Assembly (NCBI GenBank): GCA_017307785.1
Contig: JAFKGI010000002.1
Span: 1 to 64,000, forward strand
Direction of reading: 5' to 3'
DNA: 64,000 nucleotides
Source: Vulcanimicrobiota bacterium
Lineage (GTDB): Bacteria > Vulcanimicrobiota > Xenobia > Xenobiales > JADMJV01
The notes under the pieces are model-generated. The model was not told the DNA's origin, ran no database searches, and was given only the letters and a program-made list of their open reading frames with translations. The position numbers and the translations under genes are program-made. Position 1 is the stretch's first letter; every line of letters starts with the position of its first letter. Of the stretch, positions 9,129-16,156 are shown piece after piece.

Positions 9129-10152
9129 GACGTCGCTCCTGGGCGGCCCGATCCCCAAATTCGAAGATGCGCGGCGCCCCGCTCGGGCAGGGGCCCAACC
9201 AGAAGTCGATGCGCGTCCAACCCTCGGCCGCGTTCCAGACAGGTGCGGCCTGACAAGGCAGCAAATCGGCGTAAGCCAAAGCTTCGGGCTGGTCGGTGGT
9301 CCTCCAGGAACCGTCGGCCTGCGGAACCAGCAACTGGACCGGCCAACTCGACTCTCGAGCGTGGGCGTAGTAAGTGTAGACCCAATCCAGCATTTCCTCA
9401 AAAGCCTCGAGCTCTTGCAGGCATTCCGGATGACAACCCCAGCACAGCACCAACTGGAGCGCGCCGCCTTGAGAGAACTCGCGAACGACCAGCTCGCCGG
9501 TACGAGCACTGGTGGCCCAGTGAATGGAACGCACGTCGTCTCCCACCTGATACTCGCGCAATCGGCGCAGGTCGCCATGCCCCGACGGCTGCCCCCGACG
9601 CTCGCCCAGCGTTCCCCGAGAAAAAGCCTGAATCGCTTCCTGACTCATCTGCAGTCTACGCGGCAGAACGTGAAGCGGTTGACTCAACTTGGGAACCAGG
9701 GCTCGCCTGGCGGCAAACCAGGCCAGGGGACCGTAGCAGGTAATCTCTCCGTCCAACCAGTCATAGACGCCGCGGCGCTCGGCCACTAACCAGACGCGTT
9801 GCTCCCGCGCATTGAGCTCAAGCAGAGCGGTCGGGCGCCCCTGCTGATCCAGGACCAGACCTTGCAGCGGTCGCCAGTAAGCGGGGTAGCCCCGGGATGC
9901 GGACTCCCAACTCAGAGTGGCCGCAAACCCCTGGCCGCGCGGCGCGCTGGTGGGCACCCACAGGCGAAAGCCGGCGGGCCGCAGGGCGCGCCGTGAAGTC
10001 CACCAGCCGGTGATCAAGGACCCAAAAATCGTGCCGGAGAGCAAGTAAACCCAGCCCGTCTGAGTATTGCTGGCCACCAGGAAGAGCACCAGCCCGATGG
10101 TGACCAGACTCAGTTCGTCGACGTAGCGGAGCAGCGAACGGAGTTTACTCAG
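9121..10152 (-). CDS. DUF58 (vWA-related) protein
   Basis: Two N-terminal hydrophobic segments (LVTIGLVLFLVAS and WVYLLSGTIFGSLITGWW) are followed by the DUF58 core with GDLRRLREYQVGDDVRSIHWATSARTGELVVREF, the family's signature. Length, about 343 residues, is normal. The start is a problem: in this frame no ATG, GTG or TTG lies near the junction with the upstream gene. The only candidate placed correctly is CTG at 10150-10152, five bases after AGGG and overlapping the upstream stop. An earlier start far inside the upstream gene is possible but would add non-homologous sequence. It is sandwiched between the binding protein and the transglutaminase and probably assists the latter. Confidence 0.88.
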   Translation of the reverse strand: MSKLRSLLRYVDELSLVTIGLVLFLVASNTQTGWVYLLSGTIFGSLITGWWTSRRALRPAGFRLWVPTSAPRGQGFAATLSWESASRGYPAYWRPLQGLVLDQQGRPTALLELNAREQRVWLVAERRGVYDWLDGEITCYGPLAWFAARRALVPKLSQPLHVLPRRLQMSQEAIQAFSRGTLGERRGQPSGHGDLRRLREYQVGDDVRSIHWATSARTGELVVREFSQGGALQLVLCWGCHPECLQELEAFEEMLDWVYTYYAHARESSWPVQLLVPQADGSWRTTDQPEALAYADLLPCQAAPVWNAAEGWTRIDFWLGPCPSGAPRIFEFGDRAAQERRLA

Positions 10153-11368
10153 GCTTACCCTGCAGGCCCTTGACCAGGCGGGCGATGGTAGCTTGAGCGC
10201 GTAGCAACTCCTTGTCGAGCGGCATCTTCTGGTAGAGATTGCGCTCGAGCGCTTCGTTGACCACCATGCGGGTGGCTTCCCAGCCGACCACCTGGGGTTG
10301 GACCTGAGCACGAGCGAGTTCGCCGGTGATCACCGTCCGTCCCGGCCGAGCCTTCAGGTATTCCAGGTAAACCGGGTCGTTATAGGTGCTGTTGCGCACC
10401 GGCAGGTAGCCGGTGGCGATGGCCCAATCGCGCGTCGCCTCGGGGGAGGTCAGGAAGCGCAACAGTCGCACACCGGCGCGGCGCTCTGATTCCCCGGACT
10501 TGTTGAATATCGACAGCTGAGTCCCGGTCAACTGAATGCGGTCGCCCGCCCCCCGCGGCAGCGGATAAATGGCCAGACGGTCTCCCAGCTTGCTCTCCAG
10601 GGTCGCCAGCTTAGCGCTGGTGTCGATCAGGAAGGGCAGCTTGCCGTCCACAAAGAGACGATAGGCCTCGGGCCCGAACAGGCAGTTGCCGTCCTGACCC
10701 GCCAATCCCTGTAGATAGCCACCACTGGACATTCCCAGGGGCCCGGCGAAAGTGGGACGCTTCTGTGCGTCAAAAAACTTACCGCCCTGGGAGACAAAGT
10801 GCATATCAAAGAGGTCGAAGGGAGTCGGCGCGGCTACGACACCCCGTGGGAACTGCTCTTTCAGCTTGACGCAGGCGACTCGAAACTCACTCCAGTTCTG
10901 GGGAGGGTCTTTTTCTTCAAAGAGGTGGCGATTGGCATACAAGGTCCACAAGCTCTTGTTGAAAGGCACCGAGTAGCGCTTGCCGTCGGCGTGAGTCGAG
11001 GCCTTGAGGAAGACGGCCGGCATGTCTTTCCAGGCGCCACCCAGTTGAGAGTCGAGCGGCACCAGTTGCTTGACCTCGGCCATCTGAGTTACCCAGTTCT
11101 CGTACATCTGGGCTACCACCGGCGGCTTACCTTCCCCCAAAGCCTGCAGCAGGTTTTTGTATAGCTCTCCGTAGTCGTTGCCGGCTTTGCGAGGGTCGGT
11201 GAAGGCGCGCAGGTCGACCACAATCTCGGGATTCTGTTGCTGAAACTTCCCCACCAGCTCTTGCAAGCGCGCCTCACGGTCGCCGGAAAAGGCATGCCAG
11301 AACGAAATATGCAACGGATCGGCCGAAGCCATGGAACACAAAAGGATGAGAAAAAGGGCAATTCTCAC
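10145..11368 (-). CDS. Extracellular solute-binding protein (UgpB-like, family 1)
   Basis: A 407-residue secreted protein with a short signal peptide (MRIALFLILLCSMASA, cleavage before DPLHISFW). It then reads like an ABC-type sugar or glycerol-phosphate binding protein: FWHAFSGDREARLQELVGKFQQ, PPVVAQMYENWVTQMA, YSVPFNKSLWTLYANRHLF and, late, GYLPVRNSTYN. No lipobox Cys is present, consistent with a periplasmic protein of a diderm. No permease or ATPase genes are nearby; instead it is embedded in an operon with DUF58 and TgpA. Its start (GTG) overlaps the upstream stop as GTGA. It may deliver or sense a ligand for the transglutaminase, or work with a distant transporter. Confidence 0.9.
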   Translation of the reverse strand: MRIALFLILLCSMASADPLHISFWHAFSGDREARLQELVGKFQQQNPEIVVDLRAFTDPRKAGNDYGELYKNLLQALGEGKPPVVAQMYENWVTQMAEVKQLVPLDSQLGGAWKDMPAVFLKASTHADGKRYSVPFNKSLWTLYANRHLFEEKDPPQNWSEFRVACVKLKEQFPRGVVAAPTPFDLFDMHFVSQGGKFFDAQKRPTFAGPLGMSSGGYLQGLAGQDGNCLFGPEAYRLFVDGKLPFLIDTSAKLATLESKLGDRLAIYPLPRGAGDRIQLTGTQLSIFNKSGESERRAGVRLLRFLTSPEATRDWAIATGYLPVRNSTYNDPVYLEYLKARPGRTVITGELARAQVQPQVVGWEATRMVVNEALERNLYQKMPLDKELLRAQATIARLVKGLQGKPE

Positions 11369-12273
11369 AAATTCACCTGCACGGGAGATTGATTGGTGGT
11401 CACCAGCACCAGCCGAACCGGGACCGACTGGGTCGGCAGTTCGTAAACGAAATAGCCGAAATTGATGCCGTACGGCTTGAGCACGACCCCCATGAAATTG
11501 GAAAATTCCGCCATCGGCTCAAAGTCGTTGCCCTGCTGATCTTGCACGAAAAAGTTGCCGGGATTGAGGACCGGCTGCATGGTCACGTTTTTCTGGGAGA
11601 CATAGACAACAATGAAGCGATGACCATTGCGCGGCTGATGATGACCGCGAATGCTGTCCACCACTTCCAGATTGGTGACGGTGACCTGAAAGGCGGCGTT
11701 GCGGGCGATGCGTGGGGTGTAGATATCGCCCGAACCCTCTTTCTCGCGATTCAACTCGGCGGCGACCCGCTGGCCCGCGACCGGGTCGGCCACTCCTGGA
11801 GCGGGCCGTACCGGCACCGTGGGGGGAGGCTGCAGATTGCTCTTGGTATGGCCACCTCCGGTCGCGTCCTCAGGGATGTGTGAGCCCTGGAAAGACACCA
11901 TCGGGATGTTATTGGGAGCGTTCAATTTTTTGGTGCGATTGAGCACCACTTCGCCCTGGCCGGGATTCCAGGTGGCGGAGGCGCCCAGAGCCTCGGCAAT
12001 CGTTTCCAGGGGCAGATAGATTTCTTCCCCGATGAAGACCGGTTCGATCTCGATATTTTTGCGGTCAACGCGCAGCGATCGCACGGTAGGATTCCAGTAC
12101 ATGTCGGCCCCGAAAGCATTGATGACGGGCTCGACCGGGTAGTAAGCCACACCGTTGCGCAAAACGGCGGTCAGCTTGACGGGTACGCTGTTGCAAAAAA
12201 CGGTCAGGGAACCGTCGGCGGCCGCGACCGCCAGAGTCAAACCGAGAAAGAAAGCACCGATCCACTTCTTCAT
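11365..12273 (-). CDS. Secreted protein with copper-amine-oxidase N-terminal-like (stalk) domain
   Basis: A 302-residue protein with signal peptide MKKWIGAFFLGLTLAVAAADG. Residues 22-112 carry two strand-turn units, NSVPVKLTAVLRNGVAYYPVEPVINAFGA and FIGEEIYLPLETIAEALGASATWNPG, typical of the copper amine oxidase N1 stalk domain, often found in wall- or polymer-associated proteins. A Pro-rich linker (PPPTVPVRPAPG) leads to a beta-rich domain (residues 190-302: FQVTVTNLEVVDSI, HRFIVVYVSQKNV, NFFVQDQQGNDFEP) resembling DUF4352-type immunoglobulin-like modules. It is the first gene of the overlapping operon ending in tgpA. Confidence 0.85.
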   Translation of the reverse strand: MKKWIGAFFLGLTLAVAAADGSLTVFCNSVPVKLTAVLRNGVAYYPVEPVINAFGADMYWNPTVRSLRVDRKNIEIEPVFIGEEIYLPLETIAEALGASATWNPGQGEVVLNRTKKLNAPNNIPMVSFQGSHIPEDATGGGHTKSNLQPPPTVPVRPAPGVADPVAGQRVAAELNREKEGSGDIYTPRIARNAAFQVTVTNLEVVDSIRGHHQPRNGHRFIVVYVSQKNVTMQPVLNPGNFFVQDQQGNDFEPMAEFSNFMGVVLKPYGINFGYFVYELPTQSVPVRLVLVTTNQSPVQVNL

Positions 12274-12425
12274 AGCAAGGGAGTTCGCTGCCCAACTTCC
12301 GTTCCTGCTCAGGGAACAGACATCGAACAGTTAGCAGAGGAGTTGCACCCCGGCGTGTCCAAGCCCCAGGCCAATCATTCTGCTCGGCGGGCCACCGTTT
12401 GAGACAGACGGCAAAGGATGCGCTC
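12274..12425. promoter_or_regulatory. Divergent intergenic region
   Basis: About 150 bases separate the minus-strand envelope operon from the plus-strand TPR gene and must hold promoters for both. I see no convincing -35/-10 pair. AAAGGA at 12413-12418 is the likely ribosome site for the TPR gene and favours GTG 12426 over the in-frame TTG 12399 or ATG 12435. Confidence 0.35.
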
Positions 12426-15400
12426 GTGGACCGTATGCAGTCCCCTCTCGACCCGCTAGGGGCGGCCACCTCCGACGAGGTTCAATATCACTATCGGCTG
12501 GGCAACCAGCATCTCTACGAAAACCGCCTGGAGGCGGCGATTCGAGAGTATCAACGCGTCGTGGTGCTCCAGCCGGAACATCACCAGGCTCACTATGAGA
12601 TGGGCACGGCCTACTTTCGCCAGGGCAACATCGACATGGCCATCCGCGAATGGCAAGAAGTGCTGGCACTCGTTCCCAATTTCGTACGCGCTCACTACAA
12701 TTTAGGCCTCGCCTATGAGCGCCTGGGCCAGCGCGATCGCGCCATCACCAGCCTGCAAGTAGCCCTCAAGATCGTTCAAAACATGAACGACTCCACCGGC
12801 GAACGTCGCATCCAGCAAGAATTAGAGCGCCTCCAGGGAGCCGACGACTACCTGCGCCAGGTCCGTCTCGACCCCACCAATCAAGATGCTCGCTTCAACC
12901 TGGCTCAGGTGTACCAACGCCAGGGCAAGCTGGAAATGGCCATCGAAGAGTATTCCAAGCTGCTCGAGGCGTCGCCCGGTAGCATCGAGGCCCACTTCCA
13001 AATGGGCGTGTGCCTGGGCAAACTGGGCAAGACCGACCAGGCCATCGATATGTTCCGTCGGGTCATCGAACTGGAGCCCGAACACGCGGCCGGCAACTAT
13101 CACCTCGGCCTCTATCTTTCCCAGACCAATGAGCTGGACGAAGCCGTCCAGTTCCTGCATCGAGCGGTCCAGCTCAGCCCGGACGAATCCTATTATCACT
13201 ACAATCTAGGCCGCGCCTACGCCCGCCTGGGTGACAGCGAAGCCTGTATCCACGAGTATCTGGAAGCGATTCGCCTCGACCCTAACGATCCGTACACCCA
13301 CAACAACCTGGGACTGGCCTATTACCAGACCCAGCGCTTCGACCTGGCCGTGCAGGAATTCCGCAAAGCCATCGACCTCGACCCGAATGATGCTCAGGTG
13401 CACTACCACCTCGGCCAGGTCTATGCCCACCTGGGCAAACTGGGCATGGCCAAACTGGAACTGCAAACGTCGCTCTCCCTGGAAGGCGACAACCCGAAGA
13501 GCCACTTCGAACTGGGCAACATCTTCGCTCGCCAGGGCAATATCGAGGACGCCAACCGCGAATATCAACGGGCCATCGAGCTCGATCCGGATATGTCCCA
13601 AGCCCATTTCCGCCTGGGCCAGTCTTACGTACGCCTGGGCCGGTTGGACCTGGCCATCAAACGCTACCAACGGGCGCTGGCCGGAGATCCCAATAACTCG
13701 GAATTCTTTGTCGCCCTGGGCCAGGCTTATACCCAACTGGACAAGCTGGACCTGGCCGTCAGCAACTACAAGCAGTCGATCAAGCTGGAACCGGAGCAAA
13801 GCCACACCTACTTCCTGATGGGCACCGCCCAATCCGGAATGGGTCGCTATGAGGACGCGGTCGAGAGCTATGCTCGCGCACTCGAACTCAACCCGCACAA
13901 CAGCTTCGTGCACTACGCCTTGGGTCAGGCCTACTGGAAGTTGCAGCGTCTTGACCTGGCCGTCGTTGCCTTGCGCCAGGCGGTCGATCTGAACCCCTCT
14001 CACCACGAGGCCTATGCCGTTCTGGGCGAAGTTTATGAAGCCCTGAAGCTCCAGGAACTCTCGACCCAGTCCTACGAAAAGGCCGTCCAGCATCACCCCT
14101 ACTGGGCCGACGCCCACTACAAGCTCGGCCTCTCTCTGCGCCGCATCGGCCAGGACGAAAAGGCCCGCCAGCACTTCAACCAGGCCGCTCAACTCGAGCC
14201 GGGCCACGCTCACTACCACTATGAAAGTGCACTGGTGGAGCGCGATCTCGGTCGGCTGGACCTGGCACGTGAGTGCCTGCAGCGCGCCACCGAACTGGAC
14301 CCGGGCAACCTGCACTATATTCTCGACCTGGCCGAGACTTGCCGAGAGCTCAACGACCCGGAGACGGCTATCAGCGCCTACGAAGCGGCCATCAAACTCG
14401 CTCCCCAGCGAGCCGAGAGCTACTTTGAGCTGGGCAATGCCCAATTCCAGTCCGAATACTACGACCAGGCACGCGAGTCGCTGGGCAACTGCTTGCGCTA
14501 CGACCCCGAGCACGCCGACGCCCTCTTTCTGTTAGGCTCCTGCGTACGCAAACTGGGAGACAATCGCGGCGCGGAAAACTACTTCCGACAGGCTTTGCGC
14601 ATCGAGGAGGGCCGCTGGGACTTCCACGGTGAGCTGGGCCTGCTGCTCCAGGAAGGCTCCTATTTCGCCGAAGCAGCCTTCAATCTTCAGACGGCGCTCG
14701 ACCTGAACCCGAGCAACGAGAAGCGAGCCGAACTCTACTACGCTTACGCAAACTGCTGCACGGCCCTGGGACGACTCCCCGACGCCCTCGACCTGTTTGC
14801 AAGGGCCGAGGAGAGCGGTTCCTCCCACAACGATATCCACTACCGACGAGCACAGATCCTCATCCAAATGGGGCGCTGGGAACAGGCGGAGAACGAACTG
14901 GCCCAGGCTGCCGTGCGCTATCCGGACGAATCCTCATTGCGCTACCTTTCGGGTCGGCTCTACCTGCTGCAAAGCAAACTGGAACTGGCGCTGCAGGAAA
15001 CCCAGGAAGCCTATCGCCTCGATCCCAAGCGCCTGGACATCCGCGTTCAGCGCGCCATCTGCCTGGCTCGCCTCGGCGACACCGATGACGCGATCCGGAA
15101 CTTCCAACAATTGCTTAGCGACTATCCGGATCTCGGCTCGATTCGCAGCGAACTGGGCAGCCTCTATGAAGTCAAGGGCGAACTGGACCTGGCCATCGAG
15201 GAATACCTGCGAGCCATCGACCTGGATCCGGGGGACGTGGACCTGCTGCTCAAACTCTCGGAGGCCTACCTCAAGCGTGGCGACGCCCAACTGGCCATCC
15301 AGACCGTGGAAACGGCCCTCAAGTTGAAGGCCGGCCCCGGCGTCTACGCTCGCCTGGGCGACGCTCAGTCGGCCCAACGACGGTGGGAGCCAGCCGAGCA

Positions 15401-16133
15401 GAACTTCCGCAAGGCCCTGGAGATGGACCCTCATTGCTCTCGGGCCCTGGCCGGACTGGGCACGGTGCTGCTGCGCCGAGGTAAGTTCGAGGCCGCGCTC
15501 GACAACCTGATTCGCGCCGTCGAGGCCGACCCCACCTGGGCACGACCCTATGCCGACACCGGCCTGGTTTACATGCAACTTTCCCGCTGGGAACAGGCGG
15601 CCTCGGCCTACCAAGAAGCCCTGCGACTCTCGCCCCGAGATCCCGATATTCTTTCGAAGCTCGGACTGATTTACTTCCGCCAGGGCGACTACGACCAGGC
15701 CATCGACGTGCTGCAAAAAGCCGTGGAGCTTGACCCCTATTCCGCGGAAGCTCACAGCCATCTGGGCATCGCCAACGCCGGCGCCAACCGACTGGACGAG
15801 GCCATCAGCGCCTACCAGAAGGCGATCGCGCTCAATCCCACCGACTCCAAGAGTCACTACAACCTGGGTGTGGCCTACTCCAAGAAAGGCCGCTGGGAAC
15901 AGGTCATCGAGGCCTACCGTCGCTGCCTCGAGATCGAGCCCCAGGATCTCAACGCCCGTTACAATCTTGCCCTCGTATACGACCGCCTCAAAATGACCCA
16001 AGATTGCATCGAGCAGTTGCAAGAAGGCTATCGGGTCGCCCTGCGGAAACGTTCCGAGGCATTTTTGGAGAAGATCCAGCGCGAACTCGACCGGTTGGGC
16101 GTCCCACCGCAGGGCTTAAGCGAACGTAGTTAA
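12426..16133 (+). CDS. Giant TPR-repeat protein
   Basis: From GTG 12426 (AAAGGA seven bases upstream) the protein has about 1235 residues made almost wholly of tetratricopeptide repeats of 34 residues, roughly 33-35 units. Each shows the TPR pattern W/Y-LG-Y-A-P, for example AHYNLGLAYERLGQRDRAI and SHYNLGVAYSKKGRWEQVI. There is no signal peptide or membrane segment, so it should be cytoplasmic, forming a superhelical scaffold for protein partners. A weaker TPR stretch occurs near residues 115-130 (RRIQQELERLQGADDYLRQ). Just 24 bases downstream is the Roadblock-domain protein, which suggests a common assembly. A catalytic domain is absent. Confidence 0.95.
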   Translation: MDRMQSPLDPLGAATSDEVQYHYRLGNQHLYENRLEAAIREYQRVVVLQPEHHQAHYEMGTAYFRQGNIDMAIREWQEVLALVPNFVRAHYNLGLAYERLGQRDRAITSLQVALKIVQNMNDSTGERRIQQELERLQGADDYLRQVRLDPTNQDARFNLAQVYQRQGKLEMAIEEYSKLLEASPGSIEAHFQMGVCLGKLGKTDQAIDMFRRVIELEPEHAAGNYHLGLYLSQTNELDEAVQFLHRAVQLSPDESYYHYNLGRAYARLGDSEACIHEYLEAIRLDPNDPYTHNNLGLAYYQTQRFDLAVQEFRKAIDLDPNDAQVHYHLGQVYAHLGKLGMAKLELQTSLSLEGDNPKSHFELGNIFARQGNIEDANREYQRAIELDPDMSQAHFRLGQSYVRLGRLDLAIKRYQRALAGDPNNSEFFVALGQAYTQLDKLDLAVSNYKQSIKLEPEQSHTYFLMGTAQSGMGRYEDAVESYARALELNPHNSFVHYALGQAYWKLQRLDLAVVALRQAVDLNPSHHEAYAVLGEVYEALKLQELSTQSYEKAVQHHPYWADAHYKLGLSLRRIGQDEKARQHFNQAAQLEPGHAHYHYESALVERDLGRLDLARECLQRATELDPGNLHYILDLAETCRELNDPETAISAYEAAIKLAPQRAESYFELGNAQFQSEYYDQARESLGNCLRYDPEHADALFLLGSCVRKLGDNRGAENYFRQALRIEEGRWDFHGELGLLLQEGSYFAEAAFNLQTALDLNPSNEKRAELYYAYANCCTALGRLPDALDLFARAEESGSSHNDIHYRRAQILIQMGRWEQAENELAQAAVRYPDESSLRYLSGRLYLLQSKLELALQETQEAYRLDPKRLDIRVQRAICLARLGDTDDAIRNFQQLLSDYPDLGSIRSELGSLYEVKGELDLAIEEYLRAIDLDPGDVDLLLKLSEAYLKRGDAQLAIQTVETALKLKAGPGVYARLGDAQSAQRRWEPAEQNFRKALEMDPHCSRALAGLGTVLLRRGKFEAALDNLIRAVEADPTWARPYADTGLVYMQLSRWEQAASAYQEALRLSPRDPDILSKLGLIYFRQGDYDQAIDVLQKAVELDPYSAEAHSHLGIANAGANRLDEAISAYQKAIALNPTDSKSHYNLGVAYSKKGRWEQVIEAYRRCLEIEPQDLNARYNLALVYDRLKMTQDCIEQLQEGYRVALRKRSEAFLEKIQRELDRLGVPPQGLSERS

Positions 16134-16156
16134 CAACCTCAGGAGGTTCCAAGGTA

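Noticed and set aside
13206-14513. Long minus-strand frame opposite the TPR giant
   Set aside because: Its residues simply reflect antisense of repeating TPR codons; no start signal or motif.
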